A stretch of 64,000 bases of DNA from Allobosea sp. 47.2.35 (GTDB lineage: Bacteria; Pseudomonadota; Alphaproteobacteria; Rhizobiales; Beijerinckiaceae): NCBI RefSeq assembly GCF_024655635.1, contig NZ_JANLGI010000014.1, forward strand, positions 90,016 to 154,015, written 5' to 3'. Each line of letters opens with the position of its first letter. The stretch's first letter is position 1. Below the pieces are notes generated by a model. It had not been told where the DNA came from and did no database searches. It was given only the letters and a program-made list of their open reading frames with translations. This document shows positions 1-9,478 of the stretch, piece by piece. The position numbers were made by a program, and so were the translations under genes.

Positions 1-543
1 GGGGTGACGCTGCCGGCGGTGACGCAGGCCGAGTTCGCACGGATCTGGGGCAAGCTCTTCGACGAGATCCTCGCTCAGCCGGCGACCTGGACCTTGCGCG
101 ACTACCATTCGCCGAACCTGATCTGGCTGGAAGGCCGGGAGGGCCATGCCAAGCTCGGCCTGATCGATTTCCAGGACGCGGTGCTCGGCCACCCCGCCTA
201 TGATCTCGCCTCGCTCGGCCAGGATGCGCGCGTCGATGTGCCGGCCTCGCTGGAACTCAGGCTGCTCGCCGCGTATGGCGCCGCGCGCCGGGCCGATACG
301 CCGGATTTCGACCTCGCCGATTTCGCCCGCGCCTATGCGATCCTCGGTGCCCAGCGCAACACCAAGATCGCCGGCATCTTCGCGAGGCTCGACAAGCGTG
401 ACGGCAAGCCGGACTACCTGAAGCATCTGCCGCGTATCGAGGGCTATCTGCGCCGCAACCTCGATCATCCCGCCCTCGAAGAGCTGAAAGCCTGGTATCA
501 GGCGCATATGCCGAAGCTGTTCGAGACAGAAGCGGCGGATTAA
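1..543 (+). CDS. amgK: AmgK-like sugar kinase / aminoglycoside phosphotransferase-fold protein, 5' end missing
   Basis: The reading frame is open to the first base, so only the C-terminal ~180 residues are present. They carry the end of an aminoglycoside-phosphotransferase fold: a catalytic-loop segment RDYHSPNL near residues 32-39 and the metal-binding IDFQDA segment that replaces DFG. In this family AmgK phosphorylates the anomeric hydroxyl of N-acetylmuramate or N-acetylglucosamine during peptidoglycan recycling in the cytoplasm. The next gene, 28 bp downstream on the same strand, encodes the matching uridylyltransferase MurU, which is the main reason for choosing AmgK over a generic phosphotransferase. 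Many relatives are fused to TsaE at the N-terminus, but that part lies outside the window. Confidence 0.8.
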   Translation, partial: GVTLPAVTQAEFARIWGKLFDEILAQPATWTLRDYHSPNLIWLEGREGHAKLGLIDFQDAVLGHPAYDLASLGQDARVDVPASLELRLLAAYGAARRADTPDFDLADFARAYAILGAQRNTKIAGIFARLDKRDGKPDYLKHLPRIEGYLRRNLDHPALEELKAWYQAHMPKLFETEAAD

Positions 544-571
544 GCTCAGGCAGATCGACACGGAGATTCGC

Positions 572-1312
572 GTGACCACAACCGCTTCCCCGCCGATCCG
601 CCGGGCGATCGTGCTGGCGGCCGGCCTCGGGCAGCGCATGCGCCCGATCACCGACACGCTGCCCAAGCCGCTGGTGAAGATCGGCGGCAAGGCGATGCTC
701 GACCATGCGCTCGACCGGCTGGCCGATGCCGGCGTCGAGGAGGCGGTCGTCAACGTTCATCACCTCGCCGGGCAGGTCGAGACGCATCTCGCCGGCCGGA
801 CGCGCCCGCGCATCGTGATCTCGGACGAGCGTGGCGAACTGCTGGAAACCGGTGGTGGCGCCAAGAAGGCCCTGCCGCTGCTCGGCGACGGTCCGTTCTT
901 CAGCGTCAACTCGGATTCGCTCTGGAGCGAGCAGGGCATCTCGAATTTCGGGGCGATGGCCGCCGCCTGGAACGGCGGGACCATGGACATGCTGCTGTTG
1001 CTGGCGGAGCGCGAGAGCAGCGTCGGCTTCAACGGCCCCGGCGATTTCTTCCGCGACGAGGACGGGCGCCTGACGCGCCGGGGAACGGCCGCGAACGCGC
1101 CCTACGTCTATGCCGGCATCGGGATCGTGACGCCGGAGTTCTTCGTGGATACCCCGGTCTCCTTCTCGTTCAATCTGCTCTTCGACCGCGCCATCGCGCG
1201 CGGGCGCCTTTCCGGCCATGTCCTCCAGGGGCGCTGGCTGCATGTCGACCGGCCGGAGGCGATCGCGCCGGCCGAGGCTGCCTTCGCCGCCGCCCAGCCG
1301 GTCGATGCCTGA
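572..1312 (+). CDS. murU: N-acetylmuramate-1-phosphate uridylyltransferase (nucleotidyltransferase)
   Basis: A 246-residue sugar-1-phosphate nucleotidyltransferase with a GTG start. The N-terminal signature AGLGQRMRPITDTLPKP (about residues 17-33) is the nucleotide-binding loop plus the catalytic Lys region of the NTP_transferase family. MurU makes UDP-MurNAc from MurNAc-1-phosphate in the peptidoglycan recycling shortcut that bypasses de novo synthesis. Pairing with the preceding AmgK-like kinase supports this assignment over glucose- or mannose-specific enzymes. Its last 8 bases overlap the addB start, so the two are probably translationally coupled. Confidence 0.85.
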   Translation: MTTTASPPIRRAIVLAAGLGQRMRPITDTLPKPLVKIGGKAMLDHALDRLADAGVEEAVVNVHHLAGQVETHLAGRTRPRIVISDERGELLETGGGAKKALPLLGDGPFFSVNSDSLWSEQGISNFGAMAAAWNGGTMDMLLLLAERESSVGFNGPGDFFRDEDGRLTRRGTAANAPYVYAGIGIVTPEFFVDTPVSFSFNLLFDRAIARGRLSGHVLQGRWLHVDRPEAIAPAEAAFAAAQPVDA

Positions 1313-4300
1313 GCTCAACCTGTTCAGCATCCCGGCCGGCGCGCCCTTCCTGGAGGTGCTGGCGCAGGCGATGCTGGACGGCCGGCTCGGGCCGGTCCAC
1401 GACCCCGCCGATCCCGCCGCGATGGCGCGGACGACGCTCTACCTGCCGACACGCCGCGCCGCCCGCGCCTTTGCCGCGATCCTCGCGGGAAAGCTCGGCG
1501 ACCGGCCACTGCTCCTGCCCCGCATCGTGCCGCTCGGCGATGTCGACGAGGCCGAGACGGCGCTGATCGGCGCCGGCGCCTGGGCTGAGGCACGCGTCGC
1601 CCCGATCGCACCGCTCGAACGCCGCATGCTGCTGACGCGGCTGGTCGATACCTGGGGCCGCACCGCCAATCGCAACCATCTCCGGCTCGATCCGAGCGAA
1701 CCCGCCTTGGTACCCGCGACGCTGGCCGAGGCCTATGGGCTTGCCGGCGACCTCGCCGCCCTGCTCGACCAGATGCAGACCGAGGGCGTCCCGGTCGAAC
1801 GGCTGGCCTCGCTTGATGCCGCCCGCTTCGACCGGGTCTGGCAGCTCAATGCCGGATTCCTCGCCATTCTCGGCGAGGCCTGGCCGAACATTCTGGATGA
1901 GCGCGGCGCCTGCGACCCCGCCGCCTTCCGCAACCGCATGCTGGCGGCCGAGCGCGACAGGCTCATCGCCGGCGGCGCGACCGGGCCGATCATCGCCGCT
2001 GGCTCGACCGGCACGGTTCCGGCGACAGCGCGCCTGCTTGCCGCCATTGCCCGCCTGCCGAACGGCGCCGTGGTCCTGCCCGGTATCGATCTCGGCCTGG
2101 ATCAGCGCGCCTGGGATGCGATCGCAAGGGAGCCCGCGCCCTCCCATCCGCAAGCGGCCCTGCATCATCTGATGGAGACGCTCGAAGCCGTCCGCGATGA
2201 CGTGCGCGAGCTGTCGCAGCCCGATGCCGCGCGCGGTGCGCGGGCCGCTTTGCTGCGCGAGGCGATGCTGCCGGCCTCTGTCACCGAACTCTGGTCCGAT
2301 ATCGGCACGCGCATCCCGGAAGCGGTGGCGGCCGAGGGATTCGAAGGCCTTCGCGTCGTCGAGGCCGCCGACGAACGCGAGGAGGCGCTGATCGTCGCCA
2401 TTGCGCTCCGCGAGACATTGGAACGGCCCGGCGCCCATGCGGCGCTGGTCACGCCGGATCGCGGCCTCGCCGAGCGCGTCGCCGTCGAACTCAGGCGCTG
2501 GGGCGTCGAGGTCGATGATTCTGCCGGCCTGCCGCTCGGGCGCTGGCCCGCCGGTTCGCTGCTGCGTTTCGTCCTTGAAGCGGTGCTGGCGGAGATGGCG
2601 CCGGTCGCGCTCGTGCCTTTGCTCGCGCATCCGCTCTGCCGCCTGGGGCTCGGCCGGGATGCGCTGGCGCAGGGCGCTGCCGCACTCGACATCGGGACAT
2701 GGCGCGGCGAGACGGTCGGCCGAGGGATGCCGGGCTTGGAAGCCGCTCTCGCGAATTGGGAGGCAATCCGCGAGAGCGGGCATGTCCCGCGGCCGCGCAA
2801 ACGATTGACTGCCGAGGATCAGGCCGCCGCCGCCAAGGTGCTGCAGGCGCTGGGCGCGGCCAGCGCCATCTTGCGCGAGGCTTTCGCCGCCGAGAAGCCG
2901 ACACTGGCCGCCGTGGTGACGGCGGCGCGCGCAGCCGTCACCGCCTTCAGCACGAGCGAGACGGGCACGCCGCTCGCTTTCGTCGGACCCGACGGCGAGG
3001 CGCTGGCCGGACTTTTCGACGAGTTGGCCGGGGCCGAAGCCGTGATGCCGCCGAACGGCACGGCGCGGGATTTCGTCGCCATCCTCGATGGCCTGCTGGC
3101 GGAGACCGTGGTCAAGCGCGCGGCGCCGGGCTACCCGCGCGTCGCGATCTGGGGCCTGCTCGAAGCGCGCCTCCTTGAGGCCGATCACGTCGTGCTCGGC
3201 GGGTTGAACGAGACTGTCTGGCCGCCGCAGACGACCACCGATTCCTTCATCAACCGGCCGATGCGGGCCGAACTCGGCCTCTCCCCGCCCGAGCGGCGCG
3301 TCGGCCAGACCGCGCATGATTTCGTCATGGCGGCGCTGGCGCCGCAAGTGACGCTGACGCGCCCGCGCAAGGCCGGTGAGTCCGAGACCATCGCCTCGCG
3401 CTTCTGGCAGCGCCTGCAGGCGGTGACGCCGCAACCGGTCTGGGCGAACGCCGTGGAGGACGGTGCGAAGCTGCGGGCCTTGGCCGGCGTGCTCAGCGCT
3501 CCTGGCGACGCGAAACCGATCAGCCGTCCGGCGCCGCGCCCGCCGCGCGATCTTCAGCCGCTCTCGCTCAGCGTTACCGAGATCGAGACGCTCTACCGCG
3601 ACCCCTACCAGATCCATGCCCGCAAGATCCTGAAGCTCGACGCGCTCGACGATCTCGTGGCGGACCCGACCGCGCAGGATCGCGGCAAGCTGCTGCACGG
3701 CATCGTCGAGGAGTTCACCAAGACCTATCCCGAAGGCTTGCCGGCCGATGCGCTCGGCCAATTGATCGGGATCGGCGCCCGGCTCTTCCGTGCCTATGAC
3801 GGCGTGCCGGAGGTCAAGGCCTTCTGGTGGCCGCGCTTCCTGCTGACGGCCGGCCATTTCATCCGCTGGGAGGGGAACCGGCGCGGCGATATCGGCCGCA
3901 TCGGCGTCGAACTCTTCACGGCCGCGAGCTTTCCGCTCGCCGATGGCAGCGAATTCCGCCTGAGCGGCAAGGCCGACCGGGTCGAGCTGACAAGCAAGCC
4001 CTCGCTGCGCATCGTCGATTTCAAGACGGGGGCACCGCCCTCCAAGAAGCAGGTCGAGAAGGGCTTTGCCCCGCAATTGACGCTGGAAGCTGATCTGGCG
4101 GCGCGGGCCGGCTTCAAGGGGCTCTCCGGGCCCTTGCCGGTCGACGACGTGCTCTATGTCAAGCTTCACCACGATCCCAGGGGCTGGGGAGCGAGCGCGC
4201 CGCTCAAGTTCGGCGACGAATCCTTGGCCGATGTCGCCGCGCGCCATCTCGAGCGCCTGCTCGAATACTTGGACGCCCTGCGCTCCGGCCGCGAACCCTT

Positions 4301-4412
4301 CGTCTCGCGCCGCGCGCCCGACTATATCCGCTATGCCAGCCCCTACGACCATCTCGCGCGCGTCAAGGAATGGTCGGCCGCGTCCGATGGCGACGAAGGG
4401 GGCGAGGCATGA
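1305..4412 (+). CDS. addB: Double-strand break repair protein AddB, alphaproteobacterial type
   Basis: The second subunit of the AddAB helicase-nuclease, which resects double-strand ends to load RecA. I place the start at ATG 1305, giving 1035 residues beginning MPELNLFSIP; the frame is open further upstream but only within murU. The N-terminal half is the degenerate superfamily-1-like region (YLPTRRA near residue 45). The C-terminus is a RecB-type PD-(D/E)XK nuclease, with IVDFKTG at about residues 903-909 followed by a Q-containing motif at the end of the domain. The stop codon overlaps the addA start as ATGA. Order and size fit the alphaproteobacterial AddB family rather than Bacillus AddB. 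Confidence 0.93.
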   Translation: MPELNLFSIPAGAPFLEVLAQAMLDGRLGPVHDPADPAAMARTTLYLPTRRAARAFAAILAGKLGDRPLLLPRIVPLGDVDEAETALIGAGAWAEARVAPIAPLERRMLLTRLVDTWGRTANRNHLRLDPSEPALVPATLAEAYGLAGDLAALLDQMQTEGVPVERLASLDAARFDRVWQLNAGFLAILGEAWPNILDERGACDPAAFRNRMLAAERDRLIAGGATGPIIAAGSTGTVPATARLLAAIARLPNGAVVLPGIDLGLDQRAWDAIAREPAPSHPQAALHHLMETLEAVRDDVRELSQPDAARGARAALLREAMLPASVTELWSDIGTRIPEAVAAEGFEGLRVVEAADEREEALIVAIALRETLERPGAHAALVTPDRGLAERVAVELRRWGVEVDDSAGLPLGRWPAGSLLRFVLEAVLAEMAPVALVPLLAHPLCRLGLGRDALAQGAAALDIGTWRGETVGRGMPGLEAALANWEAIRESGHVPRPRKRLTAEDQAAAAKVLQALGAASAILREAFAAEKPTLAAVVTAARAAVTAFSTSETGTPLAFVGPDGEALAGLFDELAGAEAVMPPNGTARDFVAILDGLLAETVVKRAAPGYPRVAIWGLLEARLLEADHVVLGGLNETVWPPQTTTDSFINRPMRAELGLSPPERRVGQTAHDFVMAALAPQVTLTRPRKAGESETIASRFWQRLQAVTPQPVWANAVEDGAKLRALAGVLSAPGDAKPISRPAPRPPRDLQPLSLSVTEIETLYRDPYQIHARKILKLDALDDLVADPTAQDRGKLLHGIVEEFTKTYPEGLPADALGQLIGIGARLFRAYDGVPEVKAFWWPRFLLTAGHFIRWEGNRRGDIGRIGVELFTAASFPLADGSEFRLSGKADRVELTSKPSLRIVDFKTGAPPSKKQVEKGFAPQLTLEADLAARAGFKGLSGPLPVDDVLYVKLHHDPRGWGASAPLKFGDESLADVAARHLERLLEYLDALRSGREPFVSRRAPDYIRYASPYDHLARVKEWSAASDGDEGGEA

Positions 4413-7400
4413 AGCCGGGCTGGATCGTCCCACCGCTGACCAACCAGCGCCAGGCGTTAGCCGCCGATCCCGGCCTCTCCGCCTGGGTCTCGGCCAATGC
4501 CGGCTCGGGCAAGACCCATGTTCTGGTCAACCGCGTGCTCAGGCTGCTGCTTGACGATGTCGCACCCGGCCGCATGCTCTGTATCACCTATACCAAGGCC
4601 GCGGCCGCCAACATGGAGAACCGCATCTTCAGGGCGCTGGCGGGGTGGGCGACACTGCCCGACGAGGCGTTGGGGCGCGAGCTGGCAAATCTCACGGGTC
4701 AGGTACCGACGATGGCCGAGCGCGCCAAGGCGCGGCGCCTCTTCGCCGAGGCGCTGGAGACGCCGGGCGGGTTACGCATCGAGACCATCCACGCCTTCTG
4801 CACCCGCGTGCTGCAGGCGGCGCCCTTCGAGGCCAATGTGCCGCCCCGTTTCGAGGTCGCCGATGACCTTGCGCAGGCCGAGATGCTGCGCGCGGCGCGG
4901 CGCGAACTGCTCGCCCTCGTCGCAGCCGAGCCGAACGGGCCGGAAGCCCGCGCGCTCGACCTGCTCGCGCGGCTTGCGGCACAAGACTCGTTCGAGACCA
5001 TGTTCCAAGAGGCGCTGCGCCAGCGCACCCTGTTCAGCGACGAGAACGGCCGCGCCCGCGACGCGGGCTCAGTGACCGCCGGTATCGCCACTCTCCTCGG
5101 CATCGCGCCGGATCTCTCGGCTGATACCGTCAGGACTCGCTTCCGTGCCGATCTAGCGGCTCTGCCGGGATTGCATGCACTGATCGAAGCTCTCCAGACT
5201 GGCAGCGACACGCGCCAGACCTTTGCAGGCAGCCTGCGGACCTTGTTGGTGGGGGGCGACGACGGCGACCCAATTGCATTTTGCGGCGAGGGCCTGCTCA
5301 CGAAGCCCGATAAAAAGAAGCCAGAGAGAACGATAAAGAACCACATTCGCGGCACGGGTAAGTCCGCATACGAAGGAGTGCTTCTATCTACGCTAGAAGC
5401 ACTCGCTGCGTGTGTTCTGGGTGCTTCCGAGCAGCTGAACGCCGTCGCGATCCGCGACCGCAGCGCGGCGCTCGCCTTGCTGGTGACGCGCATGCTCGCC
5501 TGCTACCAGCGCCAGAAGAGCCTGCGTTCGCTGCTCGATTATGACGACCTGATCGCGCGCACGCGCTCGCTGCTGGAGCGGGTCGAGGCTGCCTGGGTGC
5601 TCTACAAGCTCGATGCCGGCATCGACCACATCCTGCTCGACGAGGCGCAGGACACCGGCGAGGCGCAATGGGCGATCCTGCGCAAGCTCGCCGAAGAGTT
5701 CACCAGCGGCGGTGATCTCCGGGCGAAGCCGCGCACCATCTTCGTCGTCGGCGACGAGAAGCAGTCGATCTACGGCTTCCAGGGAGCGGCGCCTTCCGCC
5801 TTCGGCGAGGAGCGTCGCGCGCTGGGCCAGCGCATCCGGGCGGCGGAGCGGGATTTCGAGGCGATCAGCCTCAACACCTCCTTCCGCTCGGCGCCGGATA
5901 TCATGCAGGCGGTCGATGCCGTCTTCGCCCTGCCGGAGCATGCACGCGGCCTCGTCTTCGACGGCGCGGCCCGGCCGGAGATCCACGACACCGTCCGCCG
6001 CAACGCGCCCGGCACCGTCGACATCTGGCCGCTTGCCGCCAATGACACCGGCGAGCCGCCCGATGCCTGGACGACACCGGTCGATGCGCCCGAGCGGCGC
6101 AGCGGCACGGTGAAGCTTGCCGAGCGAATCGCGCGGACCTTGCAGCGTTGGCATCGCGACCGCCGCGACGATCTCGGCCATCCCTTCGCGGCCGGCGACG
6201 TCATGATCCTGCTGCGCCAGCGCGGCGCGCTGTTCGAGGCGATCGTCAAGGCGCTGAAGGATGCGGGCGTCCCCGTCGCCGGCCGAGACCGGCTGACATT
6301 GGCCGAGCATCCGGCGGTGGAGGACCTCGTCGTGCTCGGCCGTGCCCTGCTCCTGCCTGACGACGATCTGACGCTTGCGACCGCGCTCAAGACACCTCTG
6401 ATCGATCTCGACGACGACGATCTCCTGCGCCTCGCGCCGAACCGTAAGGGCTCGCTGCGTGCCGCCTTGCAGGAGGCGGCGGCTGACGAGTTGCGCTATG
6501 CCGAGGCCGAAGCGAAACTTGTTCGCTGGACGCAGCAGGCCGGGCGGCAGGGGCCTTTCCGCTTCTTCGCCGACCTGCTCGGCCCGGGCGGCGGGCGTAA
6601 TCTCGCGCTGGCCCGACTCGGCGCAGAGGCGGGTGATACGCTCGACGCCTTCCTCAACGCTGCGCTCGACCATGAGCGCCGCTATGGCCCCTCGCTTTCC
6701 GGCTTCCTCCAGCATGTCGCCGGTAGCGCCGCCGATGTGAAGCGCGATCTCTCGGCCAGCGCTGGCGAGGTCCGGGTCATGACCGTCCATGGCTCGAAGG
6801 GCCTTGAGGCGAAAATCGTCATCCTCGCCGATCTCGGTGTCGAGCCCGGCGCGCGGCGCCTGCCGAAAATCCTGGCCGTGCCGACGCCGTCAGGCGAGAT
6901 CGTGCCGCTCTGGCCGCCGGCTTCCGCGGAGGATGTTCAGGCCACGGCGGCTGCCAAGGCCGTGGTCGTCGGGCAGATGGTCGAGGAGCATCACCGCTTG
7001 CTCTATGTCGCGATGACCCGTGCCGAGGACCGCCTGATCGTCTGTGGCGTCCAGCCCAAGGGCGAGCCCCCGCCCGGCAGCTGGTACGCGATGATCGAGC
7101 AGGGGCTGATGCGGTCGGATGCCGGCCTGAAGCTGATCGGCGAGGGGGACGACGCCACGCAGCGTTTCATGGTCTCAGTGCCGGTGGCGGTGGAGGAGGA
7201 GACCGGTCACGCGGCCGGAGAGGCCGCTTCGGTTCCCGTTCCGCATTGGTTGGGCAGGCGCGTCCTGCGCGAGGCCGAGCCTCTGCCGCCGCTGAAGCCG
7301 TCGAGCGCGCTGACGGCCGCCGATGGCGAAGAGCGGCCCGGCGACGGTCCCTTCCTCGCCGAAGCGGCGGCGGCCGGCCGATTGGCGCATGTCCTGCTGC

Positions 7401-7921
7401 AAGTCCTGCCGAGCGTTCCCGAGGCGCGCCGACTCGCGACGGCGGAAGCGCTGGCCGAAGCGCGTGGCGGAGCCCTGCGGCCCGAGCGGCGGGCAACCAT
7501 CGTGGCCGATGCCCTGCAATTGCTGGCGGTTCCCGCCTTGGCCGGGCTGTTCGCCGCGGACGCTCTCGCGGAGGTGCCTGTCGCGGGCTCGATTCGCATG
7601 CCGGACGGCGAACTGCGCGCGGTGTCAGGCCGGATCGACCGGCTGGCGATCACGGCGGAGAGCGTCATTGTCGCCGATTTCAAGACCACGGCCCGGCCTC
7701 CGCAGACGGTGAGTGCGATACCCGTCACGACCATCGCCCAGCTCGCCGCCTATGCCGCGCTGATGCGGGAAATCTATCCGGGCCGACAGGTGCGGGCACT
7801 GGCGATCTACACGGCGAGCCTGACCTGTTTCGAGCTGGATGCCGGCCGGCTCGACGCGGCGCTCTCAGTGCTGGCAGCCGATGAGAGTGCCGGCATCGTC
7901 GCGGGAGCGCCCACGCCATGA
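4409..7921 (+). CDS. addA: Double-strand break repair helicase AddA (UvrD/RecB-like helicase-nuclease)
   Basis: A 1170-residue superfamily-1 helicase with a C-terminal nuclease, partner of AddB. I chose ATG 4409 because it overlaps the addB stop and lies just before the conserved N-terminus. Walker A is ANAGSGKT with Lys35. Walker B is LLDEAQDT near residue 409, followed by GDEKQSIYGFQGA (motif III). MTVHGSKGLEA and VAMTRAEDRL are motifs V and VI. The nuclease core VIVADFKTT lies near residue 1088, so there is one nuclease in each subunit. A lysine-rich segment at about 5300-5400 has unusual codons for this genome (see findings). The gene ends with an ATGA overlap to the next gene. Confidence 0.94.
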   Translation: MKPGWIVPPLTNQRQALAADPGLSAWVSANAGSGKTHVLVNRVLRLLLDDVAPGRMLCITYTKAAAANMENRIFRALAGWATLPDEALGRELANLTGQVPTMAERAKARRLFAEALETPGGLRIETIHAFCTRVLQAAPFEANVPPRFEVADDLAQAEMLRAARRELLALVAAEPNGPEARALDLLARLAAQDSFETMFQEALRQRTLFSDENGRARDAGSVTAGIATLLGIAPDLSADTVRTRFRADLAALPGLHALIEALQTGSDTRQTFAGSLRTLLVGGDDGDPIAFCGEGLLTKPDKKKPERTIKNHIRGTGKSAYEGVLLSTLEALAACVLGASEQLNAVAIRDRSAALALLVTRMLACYQRQKSLRSLLDYDDLIARTRSLLERVEAAWVLYKLDAGIDHILLDEAQDTGEAQWAILRKLAEEFTSGGDLRAKPRTIFVVGDEKQSIYGFQGAAPSAFGEERRALGQRIRAAERDFEAISLNTSFRSAPDIMQAVDAVFALPEHARGLVFDGAARPEIHDTVRRNAPGTVDIWPLAANDTGEPPDAWTTPVDAPERRSGTVKLAERIARTLQRWHRDRRDDLGHPFAAGDVMILLRQRGALFEAIVKALKDAGVPVAGRDRLTLAEHPAVEDLVVLGRALLLPDDDLTLATALKTPLIDLDDDDLLRLAPNRKGSLRAALQEAAADELRYAEAEAKLVRWTQQAGRQGPFRFFADLLGPGGGRNLALARLGAEAGDTLDAFLNAALDHERRYGPSLSGFLQHVAGSAADVKRDLSASAGEVRVMTVHGSKGLEAKIVILADLGVEPGARRLPKILAVPTPSGEIVPLWPPASAEDVQATAAAKAVVVGQMVEEHHRLLYVAMTRAEDRLIVCGVQPKGEPPPGSWYAMIEQGLMRSDAGLKLIGEGDDATQRFMVSVPVAVEEETGHAAGEAASVPVPHWLGRRVLREAEPLPPLKPSSALTAADGEERPGDGPFLAEAAAAGRLAHVLLQVLPSVPEARRLATAEALAEARGGALRPERRATIVADALQLLAVPALAGLFAADALAEVPVAGSIRMPDGELRAVSGRIDRLAITAESVIVADFKTTARPPQTVSAIPVTTIAQLAAYAALMREIYPGRQVRALAIYTASLTCFELDAGRLDAALSVLAADESAGIVAGAPTP

Positions 7922-8577
7922 GATTCGTGCCGCATTCCCTGTCGCTGCGCCCGCGCCTGCTCATCGCGCTCGCCGCCGGGGCGGTGCTCACCCTGCTGCT
8001 GCCCGGCGAATGGCGCTGGGCGACGCGGCTGCTGGTGGCCTGGGATGCCGGCGCGATCCTCTATCTCGGCCTGCTGGCGACGACGATGTTCACCGAGACG
8101 GTCGACGAGATCCGGGCGCGGGCGGAGCAGCAGGACGAGGGCGCGCTCGCCATTCTCGTGATCTCCTGCCTCGCGGCAAGCGCGAGCCTTGCCGCCATCG
8201 TCGTCCAGCTCAGCGGCATCGGTGCGCTGCCGGCTGATCAGCGCGGCATCCACCTCGCGCTCGGCGGCGTCACGATCCTGTGTTCCTGGACGCTGCTGCA
8301 CGCCTTTTTCACGCTGCACTATGCCGGCATCTACTATCGCGGCGGCAAGGCCGAGCCCTGCCTCGACTTTCCCGGCAAGGCCGACCCCGACTATGTCGAT
8401 TTCCTGTATTTCTCCTACACGATCGGCTGCACCTCGCAGACTTCGGACATTGCCGTGACCACCCGCCATGCGCGCGGCATCGTGCTGGCGCACTCGATCC
8501 TGACCTTCATCTTCAACGCCTCGATCCTGGCGATGGCAATCAATGTCGGGGCGAGCCTGGTGTCGGGCGGCTCGTGA
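7918..8577 (+). CDS. DUF1345 family inner-membrane protein
   Basis: A 219-residue integral membrane protein with about five hydrophobic segments. The conserved C-terminal region (FLYFSYTIGCTSQTSDIAVT) is typical of DUF1345, a family with a pore-loop-like motif but no settled function. It overlaps the addA stop by 4 bp, so it is probably the last gene of the amgK-murU-addB-addA transcript. The overlap indicates co-expression; it does not prove a role in repair. Confidence 0.8.
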   Translation: MRFVPHSLSLRPRLLIALAAGAVLTLLLPGEWRWATRLLVAWDAGAILYLGLLATTMFTETVDEIRARAEQQDEGALAILVISCLAASASLAAIVVQLSGIGALPADQRGIHLALGGVTILCSWTLLHAFFTLHYAGIYYRGGKAEPCLDFPGKADPDYVDFLYFSYTIGCTSQTSDIAVTTRHARGIVLAHSILTFIFNASILAMAINVGASLVSGGS

Positions 8578-8694
8578 CGCGCCGGTTTCACCTCAGCCCT
8601 GCAATGCACGCGCCTTGACCCGGGGGGCCGGCATTCATAGCTTCGCTGGCGAAGGGTGGCATTGCCTCCCATTGAAACCGAAAGGCGGCCAGTC

Positions 8695-9015
8695 ATGGCA
8701 ACGAGCAAGGTAACCGACGCGAGCTTCGAGGCCGACGTCCTGAAGGCTTCCGAGCCGGTCGTGGTGGATTTCTGGGCGGAATGGTGCGGCCCCTGCCGCA
8801 TGATCGGCCCGGCGCTCGAGGAAATCGCGACCGAGCTCAACGGCAAGGTCAAGATCGTCAAGATGAACGTGGACGAGAATCAGCAGATTCCGGCCCAGTT
8901 CGGCATCCGCTCGATCCCGACGCTGATGCTGTTCAAGGACGGCAAGCTCGCCTCGCAGAAGGTCGGCGCGGCCCCCAAGAGCGATCTCTCGCGCTGGATT
9001 TCCGCGGCGGTTTGA
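8695..9015 (+). CDS. trxA: Thioredoxin
   Basis: A 106-residue cytoplasmic thioredoxin with active site WCGPC in the context [16 protein letters not shown], and the cis-Pro segment [10 protein letters not shown]. An upstream in-frame start at 8656 would add 13 residues with no family counterpart. ATG 8695 is preceded by GAAAGGCGG at a good distance, so I use it. The 117 bp before it may hold its own promoter, although linkage of trxA to addA is common in Hyphomicrobiales. A perfect hairpin follows 20 bp after the stop. Confidence 0.95.
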   Translation: MATSKVTDASFEADVLKASEPVVVDFWAEWCGPCRMIGPALEEIATELNGKVKIVKMNVDENQQIPAQFGIRSIPTLMLFKDGKLASQKVGAAPKSDLSRWISAAV

Positions 9016-9035
9016 TTTGCCGGATCGGATACGAA

Positions 9036-9070
9036 GAAAGGCCCGCTTCCGATGAGGAAGCGGGCCTTTC
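9036..9070. terminator. Perfect 15-bp hairpin terminator between convergent trxA and doxX-like genes
   Basis: GAAAGGCCCGCTTCC, loop GATGA, then its exact reverse complement. The T tract after it is short on the plus strand (TCGTTT). The A-rich arm at the other end would give a U-rich tail for the minus-strand gene. Position between two convergent stops suggests bidirectional use. Confidence 0.85.
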
Positions 9071-9091
9071 TCGTTTGAACGTCGTCAAATG

Positions 9092-9478
9092 TCAGTTCTT
9101 GCGGGAATCGAGCGCGAAGGCGCCGGGGCCGGCGGTCGCGATGTAGAGGAAGATGAAGCAGAACAGCATGGCCGCCTCGCCGCCGTTCAGCAGCGGATAG
9201 AAGCCCTTCGAGCCATGGGCCATCCAGTAGGCCACCGCCATCAGGCCGGAGAGGACGAAGGCGGCCGGGCGGGTGAAGAAGCCGACGAGGACGAGCGCGC
9301 CGCCGACGATCTCCAGCACGCCTGCGGTCCAGGGCAGGCTCATTGCGGCGGGCAGGCCCCAGGACGGAGCAGCCGGGAAGCCGAACAGCTTCTGCGTGCC
9401 GTGCGAGATGAAGCTCAGCGCGGCGAAGATGCGAAGCAGGCCGAGGGCATAGGGCTGGAAGCGCGACAGAAACTGCAT
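9092..9478 (-). CDS. DoxX family membrane protein
   Basis: A 128-residue protein with four predicted membrane helices and the DoxX pattern LRIFAALSFISHGTQKLFGF ... LEIVGGALVLVGFFTRPAAF. Homologues are small inner-membrane proteins, some acting in quinone- or thiol-linked redox chemistry; the substrate cannot be read from the sequence. The start at 9478 is chosen because the family N-terminus begins with this amphipathic MQFLSRFQPYALGLLR stretch. It faces trxA convergently and is divergent from the penicillin-binding protein gene. Confidence 0.85.
   Translation of the reverse strand: MQFLSRFQPYALGLLRIFAALSFISHGTQKLFGFPAAPSWGLPAAMSLPWTAGVLEIVGGALVLVGFFTRPAAFVLSGLMAVAYWMAHGSKGFYPLLNGGEAAMLFCFIFLYIATAGPGAFALDSRKN

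Noticed and set aside
1170..4433. Open frame of 1087 codons on the minus strand across addB
   Set aside because: It is the shadow of a GC-rich gene: Arg/Ala/Gly-rich composition, no recognisable domain, and it overlaps murU and addB, both of which have clear families.
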